Shown in pieces: positions 22,298-30,264 of a DNA stretch of 39,810 nt. Position numbers and translations under genes: made by a program. Position 1 is the stretch's first letter, and each line of letters starts with the position of its first letter. The notes beneath the pieces were generated by a model that was given only the letters and a program-made list of their open reading frames with translations, had not been told where the DNA came from and ran no database searches. The DNA comes from Thermoanaerobaculia bacterium (GTDB lineage: Bacteria > Acidobacteriota > Thermoanaerobaculia > Multivoradales > JAHZIX01). Location: the NCBI GenBank assembly GCA_027069135.1, contig JALXFE010000489.1:1-39810 (forward strand), read 5' to 3'.

Positions 22298-22708
22298 CTA
22301 GTCCCCTTTCTGTTCGGCCTTCTTCTTTGCGATCAGGTCCTTCTTGCGAATCGATGAGTCGTAGGCCAGGAATTGGTAGATCTTCTTACCTTCTTTGGGC
22401 GAGATTCCGCTGCCGGGCTTGCGCATCATGCGCTTGACGTAGCGCGACCATTCGTCCGGCAGTGCATAGTCGGAGTTGATCGGCCGGGCCAGGGTGTGGC
22501 ATTTCGAGCAGCGGGCCGCAAAGACCTTGTAGCTCTCCTTCATTTCCGCTGGATAGGACGAGATATCGATCGTCTTCGGGCCGCTGTCGAAGCCCTCCAG
22601 ACGTTCCTCACTCGAAGGTGCTTGAGCGAGGAGACCACCGCTCACAGCTAGGAGGAAGGCCATGGCTACGGACATGGCCACGGGCACGAGAATCTGTTGT
22701 TTCGTCAT
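22298..22708 (-). CDS. Monohaem cytochrome c, c-551-like
   Basis: This 136-residue secreted protein has a signal peptide (1-29) and one haem site, CSKCH (67-71). The pattern YKVFAARCSKCHTLARPIN, then WSRYVKRMMRKPGSGISPKEGKKIYQFL, resembles small cytochromes of the P840 c-551 type, with a Met in the RMMRK stretch as likely sixth ligand. A Lys-rich tail (KKKAEQKGD) could dock on acidic partners. The ATG overlaps the previous stop by 4 nt, with AGGAG upstream. It is likely a soluble electron carrier for the bc-type unit. Confidence 0.85.
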   Translation of the reverse strand: MTKQQILVPVAMSVAMAFLLAVSGGLLAQAPSSEERLEGFDSGPKTIDISSYPAEMKESYKVFAARCSKCHTLARPINSDYALPDEWSRYVKRMMRKPGSGISPKEGKKIYQFLAYDSSIRKKDLIAKKKAEQKGD

Positions 22709-23136
22709 TCGTTATTCTCCTTCAGGTAGCGGAGCACGGCTCGTGCCTGCTCGCCGGTCAAGTTGGCCCGCACCCGCATGTGGGTGACGATCAGGTCCCA
22801 CTCGGCGTCGGAGTGCTCTTTGGGGTACCGCTCCGAATGGCAGGAACCGCAATTCCAGGCGAAGACCTTGGCTCCGTCGAGAACCGTCTTCGAACCTACC
22901 GTCTTCGAACCTACCGTCTTCGGACCTCCAGTGTCCGGTAAAGTCTGCTCCGAAGGGTCGGCCTCACTGTCTCCAGGAGTAACTGGCTCTTCTGCAACAA
23001 CTGGCTCTTCGGCAGCGGCTTGGTCTTCGGCAGCCGCCGTCTCTTCGGCGAAGGTCAGGGGTGTGATCACCGCGAGCATCGTCGAAGTGCTCCCCGCCAC
23101 CACGGCCGTCGTCATCCACTTTTTCCAATTTTGCAC
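22705..23136 (-). CDS. Monohaem cytochrome c with Glu/Ala-rich and repeat linker
   Basis: This 143-residue secreted protein has a GTG start at 23136 (GAGGAG upstream) and a signal peptide ending near 30. A low-complexity acidic linker (31-85) includes AEEPV repeats and a VGSKT repeat encoded by a 15-bp tandem repeat. It is followed by a short haem domain with CGSCH (96-100) and a Met in THMRVRANL. The sequence AWNCGSCHSERYPKEHSDAEWDLI is typical of small diheme-peroxidase-like or c-type carriers. It is likely a tethered periplasmic carrier in the same operon. Confidence 0.82.
   Translation of the reverse strand: MQNWKKWMTTAVVAGSTSTMLAVITPLTFAEETAAAEDQAAAEEPVVAEEPVTPGDSEADPSEQTLPDTGGPKTVGSKTVGSKTVLDGAKVFAWNCGSCHSERYPKEHSDAEWDLIVTHMRVRANLTGEQARAVLRYLKENNE
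22883..22927. repeat. 15-bp tandem repeat, three units
   Basis: ACCGTCTTCGAACCT occurs three times end to end, the last with one change. It encodes a VGSKT-type peptide repeat in the linker of the cytochrome at 22705-23136. Length variation between strains is likely. Confidence 0.85.
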
Positions 23137-23180
23137 GGGTTTCTCCTCTATCGACTCTCGTCAATCTCGTTCCTACTTTC

Positions 23181-24296
23181 CTAGAACCCCACCGCGAACA
23201 TCGCGATCACGGCGTTTTCCGCATCTCTCTCGGATTCCTCGGTCCTCTCCCAGGCAGCTCGCAGAACTGTAGAACCGGTAAAGTAATAGTTGATCCCGAA
23301 AGACGTTTGGTCGATGCTGTTTCCGGCCCAAGCCAGATTGGCGAAGCGTCCTACCGCTTCTACTTTGTTGAGGGCATAGACCGGAATGATGCTGAGGCGG
23401 ACAGATGCCTGCAGGTACCAGGAATCCGCTTCTTGGGCGGGAAGGGTGCTGCCATCGCCGGCCAGTCGATCCGTCTCGGTGTCCAGCCATTCAGCGCGGA
23501 GATCGAAGAGATCGTGGTGGTAGGCAAAATCGAAGCCCGTCATCGAAGAATCGAGCTCGCCGGCGTCGTCATAGCTGCCTTCAAAGGACGAGATTCCGAT
23601 CTCAAAGCCGCGCGCCGGCACCACCGAGATCCGCCCGCCGGCGGCGAGGTCGCCGGTATTGGAGGAGGCGCCGCCAAAGGAGAGGAGCTCCTCTCCTTCA
23701 TCGTCGGCACCGGCTTCGCTGGCCTCGCTCTCCGTGCCTTCTTCTCCGTGCGCTTGAGGGATCCGAAGACCGTTGCTAAGGAAAACGGAATAGTTGAAGC
23801 GCCGATTGCCTTCGCCGAGCGGCACTCCGCCACGCAGCTGCAGGCCCGTCTGGTTGAAAGGGATCAGGCTGCGATCGTGCTGGTAGGGCAGGGGAAACGT
23901 CGGGAGCTTGTTGATCCAGGCGGGATGAATCCGTTCGATGAATGTGCCGAAGGGTGTCAGGAATCTGCCCATCACCACGGTGAGCCGATCATTGACCAAC
24001 CAATCCAGCTGGGCGTACTCGAGACCGGTTTCCAACTCCTCGTCTTCGAACTCGAACTCGACCTCGGCCTCGAAGAGGAATTCGTCGCTGATCCGGTAGA
24101 GGAAAATCGGCACAAAGGCAGAGTTGAAGCTCGCTTCTGTCGAGTCCGAGTCCTCGAAGGTCGTGAAGCCGTACCCGGTCAGGAGAAAGCGATTCTCGGG
24201 GGCCGGTACGGCGTTGTCCTGGGCCCAGGCGGGGGCTCCGAGCACCACAAGTAAAGCCGCCGATAGCACGACGGCGGCTGGCTTGAACACAAACAT
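23181..24296 (-). CDS. Outer-membrane beta-barrel porin-like protein
   Basis: This 371-residue protein has a signal peptide (1-25, APAWA-QD) and a barrel pattern of alternating hydrophobic residues. Its final residue is Phe (AVIAMFAVGF), the usual recognition signal for outer-membrane assembly. Segments such as AQLDWLVNDRLTVVMGRFLTPFGTF resemble phosphate-selective porin O/P-like and DcaP-like proteins. An acidic loop (about 180-200, EEGTESEASEAGADDEGEE) could bind cations. It is the first gene after the perfect sigma-54 promoter P1 and precedes the cytochromes, so a role in substrate or metal entry to the electron-transfer chain is plausible. ATG 24296 has AGGAG. Confidence 0.78.
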   Translation of the reverse strand: MFVFKPAAVVLSAALLVVLGAPAWAQDNAVPAPENRFLLTGYGFTTFEDSDSTEASFNSAFVPIFLYRISDEFLFEAEVEFEFEDEELETGLEYAQLDWLVNDRLTVVMGRFLTPFGTFIERIHPAWINKLPTFPLPYQHDRSLIPFNQTGLQLRGGVPLGEGNRRFNYSVFLSNGLRIPQAHGEEGTESEASEAGADDEGEELLSFGGASSNTGDLAAGGRISVVPARGFEIGISSFEGSYDDAGELDSSMTGFDFAYHHDLFDLRAEWLDTETDRLAGDGSTLPAQEADSWYLQASVRLSIIPVYALNKVEAVGRFANLAWAGNSIDQTSFGINYYFTGSTVLRAAWERTEESERDAENAVIAMFAVGF

Positions 24297-24326
24297 AGGT
24301 GTCTCCTCTTCCTTTCGAAGCTGTTC

Positions 24327-24342
24327 CTATTCCATCGGATAG
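24327..24342. promoter_or_regulatory. CTATCC-type imperfect dyad in porin leader
   Basis: CTATTCCATCGGATAG matches the P3-upstream palindrome (4594-4609) at 13 of 16 positions. It lies between the inferred P1 transcription start and the porin ATG. Confidence 0.3.
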
Positions 24343-24395
24343 TGAGCCTCGACAGCCCGTAGATGGATGTGAGCTGGCTCCGATCAGAGCGAAGA

Positions 24396-24410
24396 GCAAG
24401 GCCCGTGCCA
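24396..24410 (-). promoter_or_regulatory. Sigma-54 promoter P1 (porin-cytochrome-bc operon), exact consensus
   Basis: The minus-strand sequence TGGCACGGGCCTTGC is an exact match to TGGCACG-N4-TTGC and is followed by T. Transcription should begin near 24384, giving a leader of about 88 nt before the porin ATG at 24296. It lies in the gap right after the gene for an NtrC-type sigma-54 activator. A dyad is centred 91.5 nt upstream (24494-24509). Confidence 0.85.
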
Positions 24411-24491
24411 TCAGGTATAACGCTCGCGCAAAGGGTTCTTGGCCCGAGAAACCGCGTTCCTCAAAGAATCCGGAGCCCTGTCCCCTGGGAT

Positions 24492-24509
24492 CTCTTGCGA
24501 ATCTGCGAG
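24492..24509. promoter_or_regulatory. Inverted repeat, candidate activator site upstream of P1
   Basis: CTCTTGCGAATCTGCGAG contains CTTGC-N6-GCGAG, an imperfect dyad. It shares CTCTTGCG-N4-TGCRAG with the site upstream of P2. Its centre lies 91.5 nt from the P1 element, typical for an enhancer-binding protein. Confidence 0.5.
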
Positions 24510-24566
24510 TCGATGCGGGAGCAAATCTTTCAGCGATGCAAGTCCCAAGGTGATCGGCAGAGACCG

Positions 24567-24585
24567 TGAGGCCGTCACGGCCTCA
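24567..24585 (-). terminator. Hairpin at the response-regulator stop codon
   Basis: TGAGGCCG-TCA-CGGCCTCA is a perfect 8-bp stem with a 3-nt loop, GC-rich, and it includes the TGA stop of the regulator gene. No T-run follows, so it may be a weak terminator or an mRNA 3'-end stabiliser separating the regulator operon from P1. Confidence 0.45.
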
Positions 24586-25935
24586 GTCTGCTGTGGAGTC
24601 GAGTCGCTGCAATCGGCGGTAGAGGGTCGATGCGTTGATACCCAAGAGGCGCGCCGCTTCCTCTCGGTTGCCGCCGGTGGACTCAAGCACCCGGCGGATG
24701 TGCTCCCCCTCGTAGGCCCGGACGGCGCAGCGGAGATCCTGCGAAAGCTCACCGCTTCCTCCGGAGCCGGTGAGCTCTTGGGGAAGATCCTCGAGGGCCA
24801 GACAAGTCCCGTCGGTGAGAAGCACCGCCCTTTCGAGCGCATTTTCAAGCTCACGGACATTTCCCGGCCATTCGGCGCTCATCAGCGCTCGCAGCGCCGG
24901 GTCGTCAACGCCGAGCACGCGCTTCTTGAGGCGTGCATTGATCCGCGCGAGGAGATGTTCGATCAAGCCGGGGATATCCTCGCGGTGCTCGCGCAGTGGC
25001 GGCAAAGGGATCTCCAGAACCCGGATGCGGTAATAGAGATCCTGGCGAAAACGCTCGGCTCGAACCTCCAGGTGCAGATTTCGGTGCGTTGCGGTAATCA
25101 GCCGCAACCGGATGCGGATAGGTCGAGTGCCCCCTACCGGCATGACCTCGCTCTGCTCCAGAGCGCGCAGCAGTTTAGGTTGCAACTCAAGGGGGAGCTC
25201 GCCGATCTCGTCGAGGAAAAGTGTCCCGCCGCTGGCCAGCTCGAACATGCCAGGTTTGTCGCGGATCGCACCGCTGAACGCGCCCTTTCGGTAGCCGAAG
25301 AGTTCACTCTCCATCAGCTCTCGGGGTAGAGCCGCGCAGTTGACCGCCACGAAGGGGGCGTCCGGTCCCTTGCCGAGTTCATGAATCGCTCGTGCGACGA
25401 CTTCTTTGCCGGTGCCGGTCTCGCCGGTCACCAACACCGTGGTATCAGTTTTCGCGACACGGTGGATCAATCTCTTGACCTCTCCCATCGCCGGACCATC
25501 GCCGACCAGCCGTGTCCCTTCATCCGCCCGGGATACGTTCCGACGTAGGAAACGCAGCTCACGCATCAGAAGGCGCCGTTCCAGGCAACGCCGGACCCGG
25601 ACCAAGAGCTCCTCATGCTGGAGGGGCTTGAGAAGATAGTCTGCCGCTCCCTTGCGGAAGGCTTGGACGGCGCTATCCAACGAGCCATACGCCGTGACCA
25701 GAAAAACAGGAACTTCCGGGTGCTCGACCGCGAAGTGATGGATCACTTCCACACCGTCGATGCCCGGCATCGACAGGTCACACAGCACTAGATCTGGTTC
25801 CTCCTTATCGGCGGCCTTGAGGCCCTCCTCGCCGGTCGCAGCGGTTCGGCAGTGGTATCCCTCTTCCCGCAACAGGCTTGCCAAGTCTTCGCGAAAGAGA
25901 TCTTCGTCATCGACGATCAGAATTTGAGCCGTCAT
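24583..25935 (-). CDS. NtrC-family sigma-54-dependent response regulator
   Basis: This 450-residue protein has a receiver domain (1-120) with phospho-acceptor Asp53 and acidic pocket Asp9/Asp10-Glu11. The AAA+ domain (about 143-370) has Walker A GETGTGKE (171-178) and Walker [14 protein letters not shown] (236-248), and the Arg-finger region follows. A Fis-type helix-turn-helix ends the protein ([20 protein letters not shown]). The sigma-54-contacting loop reads GAFSGA (218-223) instead of GAFTGA, a conservative Ser for Thr change. It shares 1 nt with the kinase stop codon (TGATG), so the two are cotranslated partners. The gene lies just upstream of promoter P1 and probably activates it, and P2/P3 by motif similarity. 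Confidence 0.95.
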   Translation of the reverse strand: MTAQILIVDDEDLFREDLASLLREEGYHCRTAATGEEGLKAADKEEPDLVLCDLSMPGIDGVEVIHHFAVEHPEVPVFLVTAYGSLDSAVQAFRKGAADYLLKPLQHEELLVRVRRCLERRLLMRELRFLRRNVSRADEGTRLVGDGPAMGEVKRLIHRVAKTDTTVLVTGETGTGKEVVARAIHELGKGPDAPFVAVNCAALPRELMESELFGYRKGAFSGAIRDKPGMFELASGGTLFLDEIGELPLELQPKLLRALEQSEVMPVGGTRPIRIRLRLITATHRNLHLEVRAERFRQDLYYRIRVLEIPLPPLREHREDIPGLIEHLLARINARLKKRVLGVDDPALRALMSAEWPGNVRELENALERAVLLTDGTCLALEDLPQELTGSGGSGELSQDLRCAVRAYEGEHIRRVLESTGGNREEAARLLGINASTLYRRLQRLDSTAD

Positions 25936-27818
25936 CAGAGGACCCTCGTTGTTTCTTCGCCATCGGAGAATCCGACGCTTTCCCAGGGTAGAGAAATCGT
26001 GAAGCAGGTCCCCTCACCGGGCTCACTGCGTACATGAATGTCCCCGCCATGGGCTTCGATAAGGCTTTTCGAAAGGGAGAGTCCCAAGCCGACCCCCTGC
26101 TTCTTGGTAGTGAAAAAGGGCTCGAAGATTCGCTTCCTGACCTCCCGCGTGAGGCCCAGTCCCGAGTCTCTGACCTTGAGTTTGATGCCGCTGTCGGTGG
26201 AAGTCGAGGCAATGTGGACCGTTCCCCCGCTCGGCATGGATTCCACCGCGTTGAGAAGCAAGTTGACGAGGACCTGGACAAGTTGATCGCGTACCCCCCG
26301 GATCTCTGTTGAAATCCCGGACAAGTCTCGATCGAACGTTACATCTCTCGCTCTACGGTCGAGGCGAATCAGGTTCACCGCTTCCTTGACCATGTCGTCC
26401 ACCTTGCAGACTTCCCACTCCGCCGAACGGTTGCGGGAGAAGAGCGAGACGTTTCTCACTGTGCGCCCAATTCGCTCGACATGATTCTTGAGCAGGGCGA
26501 GACTCTCGTCGAGGAATGCAGGATCGCGTTGGCGCTCGAGGCGTTTCAGACGTGTGGTAAGAGAAGCTAGAGGGTTACCGATCTCGTGGGCCAGTCCCGC
26601 TGCGAGCTGCCCCAGGAGTGAGAGCTTGCCGGCATGGACTGTTTCGGCCTCGAGGGCCTTGCGCCGAGTGATGTCTTCGACCAACTCGACGACCTGGAAA
26701 ACTCGGCCGTCCTCGTCTTTCACCGGTTCTGCAATATGTCGTAGGTATCGCTCACTACCATCATCTCCGACCACGCGACGCTCTGCCTCGGTAGGTCGGC
26801 CATCCTCCAACACTTGACTCGCAACACATTGTGGGCACCCGCCCTCAGTTCGAAACAGAGGACAGGCGTTGCCACGAACCTCCGGGCGCCAGCTCAACCA
26901 TCGCGCCGCTCGCGGGCTGAACCACTGGACCCTCAGCCCTGGTTCGATGACTAGCATCCCCATTCCGGCCGCGTGGACTGTTCCTTCGAGCCGCTCGTGT
27001 TCGAGGATCGCCTCCCGGGCCACCTTCGCCACTTCCTCCTGGCTGTCCCGCAATCGACCGCTTAGGAGGGATGTCAAATAGGACGCGACGAGCACCAGCA
27101 CGAGGAGCGAGAGACTCTTCCCAGCGATGAAGTTCGGGTCATAGGAAGCGTGGCTCAGACCCGCCGTAGGGACCTGCCCGTGGGCCAACTCGTTTCCGGG
27201 TCCCCCCTCGAGATGAGGAAAGAGCCCGAATGAGACATGCGGCAGCAAATGAAAAGCCTCGCCGATCACCAGCAGGCCGAACAGCAGGCAAGCTATCGCT
27301 GCGACGCCGAAGGCCGCTCGCCGGGGAAGAAGGATAGCCGCGACGATAACCGGGAAGACGTAGGCGAGATAGAGCGGGTTCTCGATCCCGCCGGAGGCGT
27401 TCAAGAGCCCCGTCAGTACTAGCAAATCGACCACGATCTGGATGCGTACCTGGCGCTCGGGATCAGACCGGCGCTCGATCAGCCGGCTAAAGATAGCGTT
27501 CGAAACCACGAGGACCAAGATCCACCCGAGGAGCCAAGGAAGGCTGGAGTAGGGAAGGAGCCCTGCGATCGGGATGGCGATTAGCACCAGGGTCACAATG
27601 GCGAAAGCGGCGGTCCAGCGCAGCTGTACCAGCCATCTCGCGTGTTGCAGAAGCCGAGATTCACGGTTCGGAAGCTGCATCGTGCCGGAGGGGCCCCGAG
27701 GCGGCGGAAAAGCCGGCCCCCGGAGCTTCCCCAGGCGCCACATTAAGAGGAAGACCAGAACGAGGGACAGGTAGATGCAACTGAGAAGTCGCAGCTGATG
27801 AAAGATCTCGGGGTTCAT
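25935..27818 (-). CDS. Membrane sensor histidine kinase with RegB-like membrane region and PAS domain
   Basis: This 627-residue protein has several N-terminal membrane helices (about 8-27, 68-110, 128-188, 236-253), with GGIENPL at 143-149. It resembles the GGxxNPF quinone-binding heptad of RegB/PrrB redox kinases. A PAS-like domain follows (275-385) with Cys319, Cys328 and Cys331 (CPLF...GGCPQC). The dimerisation/phosphotransfer helix has AHEIGNPLASL with His411. The ATPase domain follows, with N box, DSGLGL and GVGLGLSLSK motifs. The partner is the NtrC-type regulator whose start overlaps its stop. A redox (quinone) or thiol/metal signal is inferred from motifs only. AAGGA precedes ATG 27818. 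Confidence 0.93.
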   Translation of the reverse strand: MNPEIFHQLRLLSCIYLSLVLVFLLMWRLGKLRGPAFPPPRGPSGTMQLPNRESRLLQHARWLVQLRWTAAFAIVTLVLIAIPIAGLLPYSSLPWLLGWILVLVVSNAIFSRLIERRSDPERQVRIQIVVDLLVLTGLLNASGGIENPLYLAYVFPVIVAAILLPRRAAFGVAAIACLLFGLLVIGEAFHLLPHVSFGLFPHLEGGPGNELAHGQVPTAGLSHASYDPNFIAGKSLSLLVLVLVASYLTSLLSGRLRDSQEEVAKVAREAILEHERLEGTVHAAGMGMLVIEPGLRVQWFSPRAARWLSWRPEVRGNACPLFRTEGGCPQCVASQVLEDGRPTEAERRVVGDDGSERYLRHIAEPVKDEDGRVFQVVELVEDITRRKALEAETVHAGKLSLLGQLAAGLAHEIGNPLASLTTRLKRLERQRDPAFLDESLALLKNHVERIGRTVRNVSLFSRNRSAEWEVCKVDDMVKEAVNLIRLDRRARDVTFDRDLSGISTEIRGVRDQLVQVLVNLLLNAVESMPSGGTVHIASTSTDSGIKLKVRDSGLGLTREVRKRIFEPFFTTKKQGVGLGLSLSKSLIEAHGGDIHVRSEPGEGTCFTISLPWESVGFSDGEETTRVL

Positions 27819-27855
27819 CGAATCCTTTGCTTTCTGGTTATTTCACCGCATCTCC

Positions 27856-30264
27856 TCAAAATCGAATCGTCAGGCCACTGCCGAGCCCGTAGTCGGAATG
27901 CCATTGCACCAAAAGGTCAACTCGTTGGCTTAGGGCATAGGACATCCGCGCGAAGCCTTCCCACCGGTTGAGGGTGTCGTATTCGATTTCCGCCAAGGCT
28001 CCCAAACGCGGTGTCAACTGGAACATTTTGTCGAGCGTCAGGCGAGCCTCGCTGTCGCTGTCGATCCACAGTCTGGAGGCGACATTGAAAGGCAGTAGGT
28101 ACCGAATTCCGACGACGCCTCTGGGATCTTCGATCTCGTCGTCGGTACCTTCGACATCCAGACCCGCGAAGTAGGTGAAAAACCGGTTGATGTATCGATC
28201 CCAGGTGAGAATCACCTCTCCCTCGGTGCCGTCAACGTCCTGCCAGCCGATCTCCCACTCGGCCATCAGGATATTGCGGCTATTCTCCGCCATGACGGAA
28301 CCGAAGGTCATATGACTCATCAACTCGGCCCCGCCGAAGGAGTACCAATGCTCTTCATAGAGCTTGGAGCGAACCGCCTGAGCCTCCGACGACGGCACGA
28401 AACCTTGGTAGGACACCACGCGGGCCATACCGGTCTTCATGTGGTAGAGAAGATGGCAGTGGAAGAACCAGTCGCCGAACTCGTTGGCATCGAATTCGAT
28501 AACGGTGGTAGACATCGGTTCGACGTCGACGGTGTGCTTGAGGGGAGAGAAGTCCCCCTGTCCGTTGAGGACCCGAAAGAAATGTCCGTGTAGATGCATC
28601 GGATGATGCATCATCGTCCGGTTGATCATGATGAAGCGGACAACCTCTCCCTTCTTGATCTCGATGTCGTCGCTTTCTGAAAGCGGCTTGCCGTTTAGGA
28701 ACCACACGTAGCGCTCCATATCGCCATCGAGGGTGAGGCGGACCTCCCGCACCGGTTTTTTTGGATCGAGAGCCGTTGAAGTCCGGGCCCGCAGCTGACG
28801 ATACGGAGGCCATGGGCGCTCGGCGCTCATGCCGTCCGCCGCCACCTCTTCCCGGGAAGCGAGGTCGGACGCCAGCCACCCGAAGGCTCGACCGTAGCCT
28901 TTTCCTCCTCGGTCCGAGTCCGAGGCAAGACTCTTTCGTCCCATGGCGGCATTGGCCTCTGCCATCGGCGGATCCATAGAAGCATCAGCCATCGCTGGGT
29001 GATCCATTGTCATCTCCCCCGGATCCGGGTCCTCCGACTCTATCGAACCTCCATCCATCGAACCTCCATCCATCGAACCCTCTGCCATCCCCCCGGGCCC
29101 TTCCATGCTCATCCCCATCATATTCATCCCCGGGGAATCGAACCTGCCGGCATCGACCTCGGCCTCGGGCATGCCCATACTCCCGGCTGGCGTCAGGGCG
29201 AGCACCTGCTTCGCCGAGACCGGGCCCATGGGGCGATACAGGTTGGGATACGGCACGGTTGGCGCCGCATGTTTCTCTCCTTCACCGAGCCAGACGCTGG
29301 TGTAGCCCGACGCGTCGTGGGCGGTGGCGCGAAGCTCGTAAGACCCACCCTTGGGAATGCGCACTAGAACATCATAGGTTTCGGCAACGCTGATCAACAA
29401 CCGATCGATTTGGAACGGTTCGACGTCGATACCATCGGCACTAACCACGGTCATCGGGCCACCCGCGAACTCGATATGGAAGAAGCTCGTTGCCGAACCG
29501 TCGATCAACCGCAGCCGAACGAGCTCTCCCGCCGTTGCTGGCAGGCTCGACTCGGGCTGGCCGTTGGCCAGAAACCTGTCGTAGGCGACGTCTGCCAAAT
29601 CCATGGCCGGCATGCGCCGTAGCTCACGTGAGAAATAGTCGCCGAGCATGCCGAGGCGTGCGGCACCGAGGATACTCTGGCCGGTGCCGCGCTCTACCGC
29701 GAACCACTCACTGCCCCGCCGAAGCGTGCGCAGGATCGCTTTGGGGTCAGTATCGCTCCAATCGGAAAGAAGCACCACATGGTCACGATCCGAAGCGTCC
29801 GCCTCACCCTGTCGCGGCGAGACCACGATGGAACCATAGACTCCCCGCTGCTCTTGAAGCTGGGTGTGAGAGTGATACCAATAAGTACCGCTCTGGCGCA
29901 ATAGAATCTCGAAGGTAAATGTGGTGTGAGGTGCGATGGGAGGAAAGCTGAGGTTGGGGACGCCGTCCATGCCCGGAGGGACCAGCAAACCATGCCAGTG
30001 GATCGAGGACTCGACATCCATTTCGTTGTGAACGAGAATCCGGGCGACATCGCCCTCCCCGAAGCGCAGCGTCGGACCCGGAACCCCACCGTTAATCGTC
30101 ATTGCGGTAGCCGGGCTCCCGGTAATATTCACCGTTCCCTGGGCGATGGTCAACTCGTACCGGACCTCGTCCGCGGCCAGCGGTAGGTCACCCAGAGCCA
30201 CTATCCAGAAGGCGAACAAGAACAGGGCTCGGGCTGCGAGAATCCGTCGAACGCGCTCGATCAT
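27856..30264 (-). CDS. Multicopper oxidase with Met-rich insert and CopB-like C-terminal domain
   Basis: This 802-residue protein has a signal peptide (about 1-32) and three cupredoxin domains carrying all copper motifs: HWHG (89-92), HSH (131-133), HPMHLHGH (554-561) and HCHLLYHMKTGM (602-613, type 1 site with axial Met). Residues 363-441 hold 16 Met in SMDGG/MxMxG patterns like CueO/PcoA Cu(+)-binding segments. From about 625 to 802 the sequence leaves the oxidase and resembles CopB/PcoB outer-membrane barrels: AEWEIGWQDVDGTEGEV, GVVGIRYLLPFN, LTLDKMFQLTPRLGALAEIEYD, ending in Phe. This is a PcoA-PcoB-like fusion likely oxidising Cu(+) and possibly tethered to the outer membrane. Its ATG overlaps the upstream stop as ATGA. 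Confidence 0.9.
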   Translation of the reverse strand: MIERVRRILAARALFLFAFWIVALGDLPLAADEVRYELTIAQGTVNITGSPATAMTINGGVPGPTLRFGEGDVARILVHNEMDVESSIHWHGLLVPPGMDGVPNLSFPPIAPHTTFTFEILLRQSGTYWYHSHTQLQEQRGVYGSIVVSPRQGEADASDRDHVVLLSDWSDTDPKAILRTLRRGSEWFAVERGTGQSILGAARLGMLGDYFSRELRRMPAMDLADVAYDRFLANGQPESSLPATAGELVRLRLIDGSATSFFHIEFAGGPMTVVSADGIDVEPFQIDRLLISVAETYDVLVRIPKGGSYELRATAHDASGYTSVWLGEGEKHAAPTVPYPNLYRPMGPVSAKQVLALTPAGSMGMPEAEVDAGRFDSPGMNMMGMSMEGPGGMAEGSMDGGSMDGGSIESEDPDPGEMTMDHPAMADASMDPPMAEANAAMGRKSLASDSDRGGKGYGRAFGWLASDLASREEVAADGMSAERPWPPYRQLRARTSTALDPKKPVREVRLTLDGDMERYVWFLNGKPLSESDDIEIKKGEVVRFIMINRTMMHHPMHLHGHFFRVLNGQGDFSPLKHTVDVEPMSTTVIEFDANEFGDWFFHCHLLYHMKTGMARVVSYQGFVPSSEAQAVRSKLYEEHWYSFGGAELMSHMTFGSVMAENSRNILMAEWEIGWQDVDGTEGEVILTWDRYINRFFTYFAGLDVEGTDDEIEDPRGVVGIRYLLPFNVASRLWIDSDSEARLTLDKMFQLTPRLGALAEIEYDTLNRWEGFARMSYALSQRVDLLVQWHSDYGLGSGLTIRF
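29043..29079. repeat. 15-bp tandem repeat coding for SMDGG units
   Basis: TCGAACCTCCATCCA is repeated twice with a third partial copy. On the minus strand it encodes the SMDGG repeat of the oxidase Met-rich segment. Confidence 0.85.
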
